Source of the DNA: Sulfurospirillum cavolei
Lineage (GTDB): Bacteria; Campylobacterota; Campylobacteria; Campylobacterales; Sulfurospirillaceae
Reading direction: 5' to 3' (one strand)
Length of the DNA: 64,000 bases
Assembly (NCBI RefSeq): GCF_000813325.1
Contig: NZ_BBQE01000001.1
Below, piece after piece: positions 52,433 through 60,981 of the stretch (position 1 is the stretch's first letter; each line of letters starts with the position of its first letter). Under the pieces are notes generated by a model. The model was not told the DNA's origin. It was given only the letters and a program-made list of their open reading frames with translations, and ran no database searches. Both the position numbers and the translations under genes were made by a program.

Positions 52433-52466
52433 TGTAAACGAATACACTTTGTAAACGAATACACTT
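52433..52466. promoter_or_regulatory. Tandem 17-base repeats, candidate operator for the dehydrogenase
   Basis: TGTAAACGAATACACTT occurs twice back to back. The first copy, with one extra base, forms the inverted repeat GTGTA-N6-TACAC. They lie between a TATAAT (52480-52485 on the minus strand) and the start codon, the position expected for a repressor site. Confidence 0.65.
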
Positions 52467-52479
52467 ATTGTATAAGAAC

Positions 52480-52485
52480 ATTATA
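52480..52485 (-). promoter_or_regulatory. Minus-10 box for the alcohol dehydrogenase
   Basis: TATAAT on the minus strand, about 70 bases before the ATG. No good minus-35 is seen. Confidence 0.45.
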
Positions 52486-52665
52486 GAGCGAATCTACTTT
52501 AAACGATAGACTAATTCTCCGTAAAAGTTGCCTAATGTTGCAAATAATTTGAGGAAGGGAAGAAAAAGGTAAAAAGAGTGTGTAAACGTCCTCCCCGTAA
52601 GGTTTGGGCATTTACATGTAAGGAAATATCTGCCTCGCATAAGGCAAACTTTAATGTTCTTGCGT

Positions 52666-52692
52666 AGACGCCTAGTCTTTGCCTAAGCGTCT
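52666..52692 (-). terminator. Weak hairpin after the efflux operon
   Basis: AGACGC and GCGTCT pair, with TAG/CTA continuing the stem after one mismatch. It lies just beyond the outer-membrane gene stop. There is no T tract, so this is a tentative call. Confidence 0.35.
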
Positions 52693-52707
52693 TCATAAAC
52701 ACAGATG

Positions 52708-54135
52708 TTAAAGGGTATCAGCGTGGCGTTCAAAGACCTCTTTGTCCCAACCACCACCGAGGGATTTATACAGCGAAACACCTGAGCTAATCAGGGCTTG
52801 TTTCGTTTGAGATGTTGCCAGTTTGGCGGAGAGCAAATTACGCTTAGCATCTAAAAGTGTCAGGTAATCGCCATAGCCATTTTCATACTGTTTTTGAGCC
52901 AAAAGATAGACTTGCTCAATGTTTTTTTCGTAAGCGAGTTGATGCTCAAGCTTTTGCGTGAGTGTATGACGTTTGTTAAGCGCGTCATACGCATCTTGAA
53001 ACGCTTGTTGCACCGTTTGTGCGTACGAAATCTCGGCAAGCTCTTTATTTGCTTTGGCACTCTCTACGTTTGAGCTTGTTTTACCCATGTTAAAGAGTGG
53101 AGAGACAAGACTTCCACCAAAATTGTTCGTTGCTGACTTGGATTTCATCAAATTGGAAAGCTGTGTGCTCTCAAACCCAAGAGCACCTGAGAGGCTAATA
53201 CTGGGGAAATACGCCGCACGTGCTACACCAATGTTCGCATTGGCCGCTTTGAGATTCTCTTCGGCTTGTTTAATATCGGGGCGTTTGGTTAAAAGCTCAG
53301 AGGGCAAATTCGCCGGCACTTTTACATCAGCGGGTAGCACGCGAGGCAATCCATCTTTGCTAAAATTTGCAATCGCTTCGGGTGATTTTCCTACCAAAAC
53401 GGCTAACGCACTTTGTTGTGTTAAAATAGATTGCTCCAACGCATCTTTGGTGATTTGAGCACTGTTCAATTCAGCACGCTCAGACAAAAGCGTTCCTTTA
53501 GAAATGGCACCAACAGAGTACTTAAACTCATTGCGTTTGAGCCCCTCTTCACGTGCTTTGATCGTTTCATTGGTGATATCGAGTTGTTCGTACAAACTAA
53601 TCAGCGTAAAATAACTGTCCGCTACACTGGATGCAAGGGAAATTTTCACAGTATCTTTCGCCGCGTACGAAGCGATCAATGAGGCACGAGATGACGCTTC
53701 GGCTTCTTTGTATTTTCCCCACAAATCAAGCTCGTAACTAAGCACCGCACTCACTGAAAAATCATTGTACGTGCTGTGTGTTTTAGAGGTAAACGTGTCA
53801 CTGCTAGTTCGTATACGTTGACCTGAACCTTGTAGATCAAGGCTTGGGTAACGATCCGATGTGCTACTTGAAAGTGTTGCACGTGCAAGGGAGATGTTCG
53901 CCATCGCTGTTTGAAGATCATAATTATTTGCCAATGCCTCTTCAATCAAAGCGGTCAGCTTTTCATCGTGATAATTGCTCCACCAAGCCGCGTCCACATA
54001 GGTAGTTTCTTGTTTCACATCAGCACGGTAGGCATCAGGAAACTGTGTCTGAGGGATGTTCAGCTCTGGAGAGAGCGAACATCCTGAAAAGATTAAGGCG
54101 ACGAGAGAAAATGAGTAAAGATTATTCTTCATCAT
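52708..54135 (-). CDS. Outer-membrane efflux lipoprotein (OprM/NodT family)
   Basis: Outer-membrane channel of an RND efflux pump, about 475 residues. The lipobox IFSGCSLSP puts the acylated cysteine near residue 19. VDAAWWSNYHDEKLTALIEEAL and RPDIKQAEENLKAANANIGVARAAYFPSI are family features, with two repeated coiled-coil halves. The ATG at 54135 has GGAG six bases upstream and overlaps the end of the RND gene by 14 bases. Last gene of the operon. Confidence 0.92.
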   Translation of the reverse strand: MMKNNLYSFSLVALIFSGCSLSPELNIPQTQFPDAYRADVKQETTYVDAAWWSNYHDEKLTALIEEALANNYDLQTAMANISLARATLSSSTSDRYPSLDLQGSGQRIRTSSDTFTSKTHSTYNDFSVSAVLSYELDLWGKYKEAEASSRASLIASYAAKDTVKISLASSVADSYFTLISLYEQLDITNETIKAREEGLKRNEFKYSVGAISKGTLLSERAELNSAQITKDALEQSILTQQSALAVLVGKSPEAIANFSKDGLPRVLPADVKVPANLPSELLTKRPDIKQAEENLKAANANIGVARAAYFPSISLSGALGFESTQLSNLMKSKSATNNFGGSLVSPLFNMGKTSSNVESAKANKELAEISYAQTVQQAFQDAYDALNKRHTLTQKLEHQLAYEKNIEQVYLLAQKQYENGYGDYLTLLDAKRNLLSAKLATSQTKQALISSGVSLYKSLGGGWDKEVFERHADTL

Positions 54136-57100
54136 GACGCTCTCCTTTTTTACTAAATTTTGCATTAAGCTGCGCTAACCAGTTGTAAAAGAGTGGAATG
54201 AAAAAGATCGCAATCGTCGTTGCTGCAATCATTCCACCAACAACACCTGTACCAATCGCATGACGACTTCCCGCACCTGCACCAGAACTTAAAGCCAATG
54301 GTAAAACACCGATCGTAAAGGCGAGTGATGTCATAACTATCGGACGGAAACGAAGTCGTGCTGCTTCGAGGGTTGCATCAAAGATTGATTTGCCTCGCTC
54401 TTGCGCCTGCATCGCAAATTCAACGATCAAAATCGCGTTTTTAGCCGATAAGGCTATAAGTACCAATAGACCGATTTGGAAGTAGATGTCATTACTAAGA
54501 CCGCGTAAATAAACCGCCATAATCGCTCCAAATACGGCAAATGGAACCGATGTTAAAACAGCGAGTGGCATCAACCATCTTTCATACTGCGCGGCTAAAA
54601 TCAAAAAGATAAAGACAAGACCAAAGATAAAGGCTTGTGAACCACTGCCTTCCATCTCTTTTTCTTGGAACGATGTTCCCGCCCATCCTATGCTAAATCC
54701 CTCAGGTGCAACCTCTTTGACCACCTCTTCAATGGCTTTAATCGCGTCACCAGACGTATAACCAGGGCTTGGTTCACCTACAATTTTCGCTGCCGTAAAA
54801 ATGTTAAAACGATCGACGATATCTGGTCCAATGGTACGCTCATACGTTACTAACGCACTCATAGGAATCAATTTTCCACTACTTGATTTCACAAAAACAT
54901 TTTGCATATCTTCAGGTTTTTCTCTAAAGTCTGTTTCAGACTGAACATTCACTTGATAGGTTCGTCCAAAAAGGTTAAAGTCATTGACATAGTACGCACC
55001 AAACGTTGATTGTAAAGTTGTAAAAGCATCTTGAATCGAAACACCCAGTGCTTTAGCTTTTTCACGATCAAGGGTAATTCTATACTGTGGTACAGCCGTA
55101 TCAAAGGTACTTCTTACCATCGTAAGCTCAGGTCTTTGTCTCGCTTTTGCAACGATCTGATTGGTAATATTACCAAGCTCTTCTAAAGACCCACCCGTTT
55201 TATCTTGCAAATACATCTCAAATCCACCTGAGATACTAAGTCCTATAATCGGAGGAGGATTGAGCGCAAAAGTCGTTGCATCGGGTATGCCCAAAAAAGC
55301 ACCGTTTAAAGCACCACTGAGTGCTTCTGAGTGTTGATTGAGCGCTTTTCGTTCATTCCAATCTTTAAGATTGATAAAGGCAATTGATGCATTAGTTTTA
55401 GCCGCACCAGCGATAAGGTCATATCCTGCAACAGCAACGGTATATTCGATCTCAGGCACTTTGGTAGTAATTGCACTCAATTCATCATTCACAGCTTCCG
55501 TACGGTTGAGTGAAGAGGCAGGTGGCAGAGTAACTACTGCAAGTAAAAAGCCTTTATCTTCCATTGGAACAAGACTTGTAGGCACTTTTTGGAAAAGTTC
55601 ATAGGTCACACCCATCAGTGCTGCAAAGATGATAATACTAATCACCCCATGACGTACCACTAAACTGACACCACTGGTAAACCAATTGGTTGAGAGATCA
55701 AAAAATTCATTAAATTTTTTGACAAACCAAAAGGGTTTTGACTCTTTTTTCTTAAGGAAAATGGCGCACAAAGCGGGAGTCAACGTTAAGGCTACCATAC
55801 CTGAAATAATGACCGAAATAACAATGGTAATCGCAAATTGTTGGTACATTTGCCCTGTAAAACCACCCATAAACGATACAGGAATAAAGACCGCACACAA
55901 TACAAGAACAATCGCCACAACAGGAGCGGTCACCTCTTGCATTGCTTTAATCGTTGCATCTTTAACGCTAATATCTTCTTCGGAATGCAAGATACGCTCA
56001 ACATTTTCGATAACAATAATAGCATCATCCACAACGATACCAATGGCAAGCACCAACCCAAAAAGCGTTAAAAGATTGATGGAGTAGCCAAGCGCATACA
56101 TACCCGCAAAGGTTCCAATGATGGAAACAGGAATAGCAAGAATTGGAATAATCGTTGCACGCATATTTTGCAAGAACATGTAAACAATAATAACGACTAA
56201 AAGTAGCGCTTCAATAAGTGTTTTCACCACTTCATTTACAGAAATTTGAATAAATTTCGTTGTATCGTACGGCGTTAGGTAAGCCATATTTTCAGGGAAT
56301 GATTTGGAAAGCTTCTCCATTGCCGCATCAACTTTTTTAGCTGTTTCTAAGGCATTGGCACCTGATTGTAAATAGATACCAATTGGTACCATCATTTGAC
56401 CATTTAACTTTGCAGTTACATCATAAGACTCAGCTCCAAGTTCCAATCGTGCTACATCTTTAAGGCGAAGGGTCGAGCCATCTTTGTTCGATTTTAAGAT
56501 GATATTCTCAAACTCTTCTACTTTGTCAAACCGTCCTTGTGTTGTAACCGTATAGGTATAGGCTTGAGAGGTTTTTGTAGGAGATTGATTAAAACGCCCT
56601 GTTGCAAACTGCGCATTTTGCTCACTGATGGCATTAATCACATCCGTTGGAGTGAGATTGTATTTTGCTAGTTGATCGGGTTTCATCCAAATACGCATGG
56701 AGTAATCTTGATTACCAAACAAGGAAGCATCACCGACACCCTCAAGACGTTTGAGTTCATCAATAACGTTGACAAGCGCATAGTTTGCCATATAAATTTC
56801 ATCATACGTGTTATTGGGAGAAATAATCGAGACAACCTTCAAAATAGTTGATGATTGCTTTCGTACCGTCACACCTTGGGCTTGTACTTCACTTGGAAGA
56901 CTACTCAAAGCTGCTTGAACACGGTTATTGACGTTAATCGTCGCTTGATCGGCATCGGTTCCGATTTTAAAATAGACATTAATGGTCAGTGATCCTGTTG
57001 AGGATGCCGTTGAAGACATATAAATCATATCCTCAACACCATTAATCTGTTGTTCTATAGGAGCAGCAACGGTTTTAGATATCGTCTCAGCACTGGCACC

Positions 57101-57253
57101 TGCATAAACAGCCTTAACCGTTACTTGAGGGGGTGTTACTTCCGGGTACTCTTCAATCGGTAGTCCTTTAATCGCCATCAAACCCGCAATAATCACAACA
57201 ATCGAAAGGACGGTTGCAAAGATGGGTCTATTGATAAAGAATTTTGAAAACAT
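54122..57253 (-). CDS. RND multidrug efflux permease (HAE1 family)
   Basis: Inner-membrane proton-driven exporter of 1043 residues, full length for AcrB-like proteins. It starts FSKFFINRPIFATVLSIVVI. The proton-relay aspartates are in GIVVDDAIIVIENVER, and SIGWAGTSFQEKEMEGSG and AAQYERWLMPLAVL are typical of HAE1. Twelve helices and two large periplasmic loops fit. It follows the fusion-protein gene by three bases. Substrates are likely amphipathic drugs, bile-like compounds or solvents. Confidence 0.95.
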   Translation of the reverse strand: MFSKFFINRPIFATVLSIVVIIAGLMAIKGLPIEEYPEVTPPQVTVKAVYAGASAETISKTVAAPIEQQINGVEDMIYMSSTASSTGSLTINVYFKIGTDADQATINVNNRVQAALSSLPSEVQAQGVTVRKQSSTILKVVSIISPNNTYDEIYMANYALVNVIDELKRLEGVGDASLFGNQDYSMRIWMKPDQLAKYNLTPTDVINAISEQNAQFATGRFNQSPTKTSQAYTYTVTTQGRFDKVEEFENIILKSNKDGSTLRLKDVARLELGAESYDVTAKLNGQMMVPIGIYLQSGANALETAKKVDAAMEKLSKSFPENMAYLTPYDTTKFIQISVNEVVKTLIEALLLVVIIVYMFLQNMRATIIPILAIPVSIIGTFAGMYALGYSINLLTLFGLVLAIGIVVDDAIIVIENVERILHSEEDISVKDATIKAMQEVTAPVVAIVLVLCAVFIPVSFMGGFTGQMYQQFAITIVISVIISGMVALTLTPALCAIFLKKKESKPFWFVKKFNEFFDLSTNWFTSGVSLVVRHGVISIIIFAALMGVTYELFQKVPTSLVPMEDKGFLLAVVTLPPASSLNRTEAVNDELSAITTKVPEIEYTVAVAGYDLIAGAAKTNASIAFINLKDWNERKALNQHSEALSGALNGAFLGIPDATTFALNPPPIIGLSISGGFEMYLQDKTGGSLEELGNITNQIVAKARQRPELTMVRSTFDTAVPQYRITLDREKAKALGVSIQDAFTTLQSTFGAYYVNDFNLFGRTYQVNVQSETDFREKPEDMQNVFVKSSSGKLIPMSALVTYERTIGPDIVDRFNIFTAAKIVGEPSPGYTSGDAIKAIEEVVKEVAPEGFSIGWAGTSFQEKEMEGSGSQAFIFGLVFIFLILAAQYERWLMPLAVLTSVPFAVFGAIMAVYLRGLSNDIYFQIGLLVLIALSAKNAILIVEFAMQAQERGKSIFDATLEAARLRFRPIVMTSLAFTIGVLPLALSSGAGAGSRHAIGTGVVGGMIAATTIAIFFIPLFYNWLAQLNAKFSKKGERHDEE

Positions 57254-57256
57254 AGC

Positions 57257-58417
57257 TTATTCCTTCGCTTCTGCAACAACAACGGCAGATCCTGGGCGTA
57301 GTTTGGTAAGGTTATTGGTAATGACCACATCTCCTGCACTCAAACCACTCTCAATGATATAGGTATCATTATGCACCGTTCCAGCTCTGACAGGTACTTT
57401 TTCAGCCTTGCCCTCTTTTACCACATAGACAAATGAGCCAATGGCCTCTTGTAAAAGAGCCTTTTGAGGAATGCTAATGGCATCTTTATAGACTAAGCCT
57501 TCAACATTGACACGCACAAAGAGTCCTGGAATAAGAATATTATTGGGGTTTGCAAACGTTGCTCTTGCTTTTATGGTAGAGGTTTCAGCATCCACATAAC
57601 TGTCTAAAAAGTCCAATGTACCCATTTTGGCATATTTTGTACCATCGGGTGTAGAGAGTTGTACAGGAAGTTTCGCTTGAGCGATACTATTCCAATTACC
57701 TTGCCCCATCACATAACGTTTTTTCAAAAGCTCAATGTCTGGCAATGAAAATTCAACATAAACGGGGTCAGTTTGCGTAATGGTTGTGAGGGTCATCGTA
57801 TCGCTGCTTGAACCTACATAACTTCCAACATCTTGGGCATTGAGGCTGGTCATGCCAGAAATGGTCGCTTTTACTTTGGTATAGTTAAAATCAATCGTCG
57901 CTTTTTTAAGTGCTGCCTGTGAAGATTTCAGTGAAGCACCTGCTGATTCGTAAGCGGAAAGGGCCGAATCTCTCTCTTTTTGAGAAACGGCGTCTTGTTC
58001 AAACAACACTTTGGTTCGATCCCAATCGCGTGTGGCTTGTTTAAGGGTAGCTTCTTTAACACCCACATCTGCTACGGCTTCTTGCATCAAGGCTTCATAA
58101 CGATCCGAGTCGATTTGATACAGCATATCGCCCGCTTTGACAAAGCTGCCTTCGGTGAAGAGCTTCTTCTCTAAAACACCACTGACACGTGCAACAATAC
58201 CCACTTGTTGCATACTTTTTACTTTAGCAGGATACTCCAAAGAGACAGGAACATCACTCGCCGCTACTTTATACGTTGAAACCGATAAAGGTGGCATCGC
58301 TGGCATTCCTGCTGCTTTTTTATCTGCTTCACTTGAGCATCCAGAGACTAAAAAAGCCCCCAACGTCGCTACTAACGCATATCTTGCATACGTCATATAT
58401 ACTCTTCTTTTGGTCAT
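57257..58417 (-). CDS. RND efflux membrane fusion lipoprotein (AcrA-like)
   Basis: Periplasmic adaptor of 386 residues. The lipobox LVSGCSSE indicates a lipid anchor. PLSVSTYKVAASDVPVSLEYPAKV and the lipoyl-type GSFVKAGDMLYQIDSDRYEA are typical, followed by a long coiled-coil hairpin and beta-barrel segments. It is the first gene of the pump operon, with GGAG seven bases before the ATG. A TetR operator and a sigma-70 promoter lie immediately upstream. Confidence 0.94.
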   Translation of the reverse strand: MTKRRVYMTYARYALVATLGAFLVSGCSSEADKKAAGMPAMPPLSVSTYKVAASDVPVSLEYPAKVKSMQQVGIVARVSGVLEKKLFTEGSFVKAGDMLYQIDSDRYEALMQEAVADVGVKEATLKQATRDWDRTKVLFEQDAVSQKERDSALSAYESAGASLKSSQAALKKATIDFNYTKVKATISGMTSLNAQDVGSYVGSSSDTMTLTTITQTDPVYVEFSLPDIELLKKRYVMGQGNWNSIAQAKLPVQLSTPDGTKYAKMGTLDFLDSYVDAETSTIKARATFANPNNILIPGLFVRVNVEGLVYKDAISIPQKALLQEAIGSFVYVVKEGKAEKVPVRAGTVHNDTYIIESGLSAGDVVITNNLTKLRPGSAVVVAEAKE

Positions 58418-58437
58418 TTTTAAACTCCATTGATTAG

Positions 58438-58458
58438 TGTAATGTAAATTACATTACA
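58438..58458. promoter_or_regulatory. 21-base palindromic operator of the efflux pump
   Basis: TGTAATGTAA and TTACATTACA flank a single central A as a perfect inverted repeat. It lies from about +6 to +26 of the predicted transcript, between the pump promoter and the first gene, and is best explained as the binding site of the TetR protein encoded upstream. Confidence 0.8.
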
Positions 58459-58470
58459 TTTTGTAGGCGA

Positions 58471-58499
58471 ATTATAGTCACAAAACATAAATAAGTCAA
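58471..58499 (-). promoter_or_regulatory. Sigma-70-type promoter of the efflux operon
   Basis: On the minus strand TTGACT and TATAAT are separated by exactly 17 bases, just upstream of the palindromic operator. Confidence 0.75.
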
Positions 58500-58519
58500 G
58501 CTATATTTTCACTCAATAT

Positions 58520-59176
58520 TTACGATTTTATCAGCACTCCACGGCAAAAAATAGTAACGACTTGATTTAGTGCTTTGAGGCGTCTTGGCTCTGAAACATC
58601 CGTCTCTACACCTAAGATTCGTGGAAACATAAAAGGTTCTTCAAGAGCATGCAAAAATTGTTGTGCACACAATACTGAATCATCCACATCAATATGCCCT
58701 TTTGCTTTTTCATTCTCTAAATATTCTGCAATGATATTTGTCGGACGAGACATTACATTCTGCATTACTTGCTCACTAAATCTTAAATCATTCATATACC
58801 CAACCGATACAATTAAGCGATGAAACAACACGGCATCATCTGTAATAATTAAATCTAAAAAAAGCTTACCTGTTTCCCTTAAAAACTCTTCAATTCGGCC
58901 TTCATAGTAATGACTACGACGTTCCCATTCACCAAAGAGCTCCTCTGTTTTTTCTTTTAATACATAAATTAAAAGTTGTTCCTTGTTTCCAAAATGTTTG
59001 TATAACGTCGCCAGTGAACCACCAGCTTCTTTGACAATATCATTCATACTGACTTTTTCATACCCATTATCTAAAAATAGACGATATGCAACATCAACAA
59101 TTTTCTGACACCGTGATTCTGCTTTTCCGCTTAATCGTTCAAATAAAGTACTGATGTAACATTTATGATCATTCAT
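58520..59176 (-). CDS. TetR/AcrR-family repressor of the efflux operon
   Basis: A 218-residue regulator. The N-terminal DNA-binding part reads KIVDVAYRLFLDNGYEKVSM, then NDIVKEAGGSLATLYKHFGNKEQL. The C-terminal half resembles AcrR/TetR C-terminal domains. It lies upstream of and in the same direction as the pump genes, separated by a promoter and a perfect palindrome, so it likely represses the pump until a ligand binds. Confidence 0.9.
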   Translation of the reverse strand: MNDHKCYISTLFERLSGKAESRCQKIVDVAYRLFLDNGYEKVSMNDIVKEAGGSLATLYKHFGNKEQLLIYVLKEKTEELFGEWERRSHYYEGRIEEFLRETGKLFLDLIITDDAVLFHRLIVSVGYMNDLRFSEQVMQNVMSRPTNIIAEYLENEKAKGHIDVDDSVLCAQQFLHALEEPFMFPRILGVETDVSEPRRLKALNQVVTIFCRGVLIKS

Positions 59177-59296
59177 TACGCTTTTCCTCCTTTTACATCA
59201 TTTTTTGCAATTATACAACAAATCGATTTTTCTACTTTAAGCGTAGCAATAATAGCATCTTATCTAAGGAAGATTGTTATATTATTGCCTTACATG

Positions 59297-59323
59297 TAAA
59301 GTTTTTTGCATTTTAACCGATAA
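59297..59323 (+). promoter_or_regulatory. Sigma-28 promoter for motAB
   Basis: TAAAGTTT-N11-ACCGATAA matches the FliA consensus at 15 of 16 positions. A TTACATGTAA copy overlaps its left end. It lies about 40 bases upstream of motA. Confidence 0.85.
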
Positions 59324-59363
59324 TGCTTGAAAACGTTTTATACTATTTTTTGGAGCTGACTTT

Positions 59364-60137
59364 ATGGACTTAACCGTCATCTTGGGCATGGTGCTTGCCC
59401 TTACCTCTATTTCTGTAGGCGATATTATGGAAGGTGGAAATCCTCTTCATATTTTGCACATCACGTCATTTATTATCGTCATTCCAACCGCTATGGCAGC
59501 AGCCATGACGGCAACACCCCAAGAGTATGTTAGAGGTGCCTTTAAAGAGTTTAAAGTTATCTTCAAAAAATCATCGGTTGATCTTCATGCACGTATTAAA
59601 CAAATTATTGACTTTGCCATTATTGCCAGACGTGATGGCATTTTAGCGCTTGAATCCCATGCCAATCAAATGGATGATGAGTTTTTCAAAAAAGGTCTTA
59701 GTATGGCCGTTGATGGTGTTGAAGCACATGAAATTGAAGAGACGCTCGAAATTCTTATTGAAGAGACAGAAGAGTATTATCATGGCTCAGCACACTATTG
59801 GCTACATGCAGGGGAAACTTGTCCCGTTATGGGACTCATTGGTGCTGTTTTAGGTCTTATCTTAGCACTTCAGAAACTGGACAATCCTGCTGAAATGGCA
59901 ATGGGTATTGGTGGAGCCTTTACCGCTACTGTTTTTGGTATTGCAGGTTCATACATGTTCCTTGGTCCTTGGGGGCATAAACTCAAGGGAAAATCCAAAG
60001 ATATTATTAAAGAAAAACATGTCATCTTAGCGGGAATTTTAGGCATCTCACATGGCGACAACCCTCGTACACTGGAAATGAAACTTCTCAATTATCTTTC
60101 TCCTCTTGAAGAGAAAAAAAGCCAATTTGACAAATAA
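59364..60137 (+). CDS. motA: Flagellar motor stator protein MotA
   Basis: Proton-conducting stator subunit, 257 residues with four membrane helices. The cytoplasmic loop holds SMAVDGVEAHEIEETLE. The last two helices are in AGETCPVMGLIGAVLGLI and FTATVFGIAGSYMFLGPW, with the conserved prolines. It is followed after ten bases by motB and preceded by a near-consensus sigma-28 promoter. Confidence 0.95.
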   Translation: MDLTVILGMVLALTSISVGDIMEGGNPLHILHITSFIIVIPTAMAAAMTATPQEYVRGAFKEFKVIFKKSSVDLHARIKQIIDFAIIARRDGILALESHANQMDDEFFKKGLSMAVDGVEAHEIEETLEILIEETEEYYHGSAHYWLHAGETCPVMGLIGAVLGLILALQKLDNPAEMAMGIGGAFTATVFGIAGSYMFLGPWGHKLKGKSKDIIKEKHVILAGILGISHGDNPRTLEMKLLNYLSPLEEKKSQFDK

Positions 60138-60147
60138 GGGATACTAA

Positions 60148-60942
60148 GTGGGTAAAAAGTGCAAAAAAGTTGAATGTGAAGCAGGTGAAAAATGGGCAGT
60201 ACCATTCTCAGATTTTTTCAGTCTGTTACTGGCTCTTTTTATCGCACTCTTTGCTATTGCTTCAACCAATACCGAAAAGATGAAAGCACTGAAAGAAGAA
60301 TTTGTCAAAATCTACGACTACAGTGCCAAACCCGAAGAAGCCAATCCCGTTATTCGCTTAAACGCCAAAGCCGGCGATGCGGCAAAAGATAAAGACAAAG
60401 GCAACGCAGGGGGCGTATCGACGCAACTGGATGAAATTGCCAAATTGGCCGAAATGATTGAAAAAATGAATATCGGCGAAGGCTCTTTGGAACAAAAAAT
60501 CGACGGCGCAATGCTCAAACTACCTACAAAAATGTTATTTGCTCCGGGCTCCGCCGACATTACCAATAGCGATTCGATGCTCTTCTTAAAACGCGTTTCG
60601 GATATTATCTCGATGTTACCCAAAAACGTCGACGTCGTCGTGAAGGGCTACACCGACAATACGCTCGTACCGAGCAGCAGTAAGTTTCAAGACAATTTAG
60701 AACTCTCAAGCGCACGCGCCAATGCCGTCATTCGCGTTTTAATTAAAAACGGCATTGCGCGCGATCGCCTGAGCTCCGCCGGATACGGCGATACCAAACC
60801 CGTTGCAAGCAACGATACGCAAGAAGGTCGAGAGAAGAACGGTCGCGTCGAGTTTACGATGCGCATCTCAGGTCCCGATAATTCCGCCAAAAAAGAGTCT
60901 ATTCTAGACACACTTAACTCCATCAATAAAAAAGCAGAATAG
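60148..60942 (+). CDS. motB: Flagellar motor stator protein MotB
   Basis: Anchors the stator to peptidoglycan, 264 residues. The single membrane helix near the N-terminus (PFSDFFSLLLALFIALF) includes the proton-binding aspartate. The C-terminal OmpA-like domain has VVVKGYTDNTLVPSSS and ARANAVIRVLIKNGIARDRL. The start is GTG. Base composition changes within the gene, near 60330: the first part is CpG-poor like motA, the rest CpG-rich. The reading frame is intact across the change. Confidence 0.95.
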   Translation: MGKKCKKVECEAGEKWAVPFSDFFSLLLALFIALFAIASTNTEKMKALKEEFVKIYDYSAKPEEANPVIRLNAKAGDAAKDKDKGNAGGVSTQLDEIAKLAEMIEKMNIGEGSLEQKIDGAMLKLPTKMLFAPGSADITNSDSMLFLKRVSDIISMLPKNVDVVVKGYTDNTLVPSSSKFQDNLELSSARANAVIRVLIKNGIARDRLSSAGYGDTKPVASNDTQEGREKNGRVEFTMRISGPDNSAKKESILDTLNSINKKAE

Positions 60943-60954
60943 TTTTCTGCTTTT
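60930..60954 (+). terminator. Rho-independent terminator after motB
   Basis: AAAAGCAGAA pairs with TTCTGCTTTT around the stop codon, ending in T residues. Confidence 0.8.
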
Positions 60955-60981
60955 GACTTTTACATGTAATGAGTTTTACCT

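Noticed and set aside
52410..52707. Possible small gene or RNA between the dehydrogenase and efflux operon
   Set aside because: I see only operator-like repeats, a TTTACATGTAA copy and weak hairpins; no open frame or RNA family is supported.
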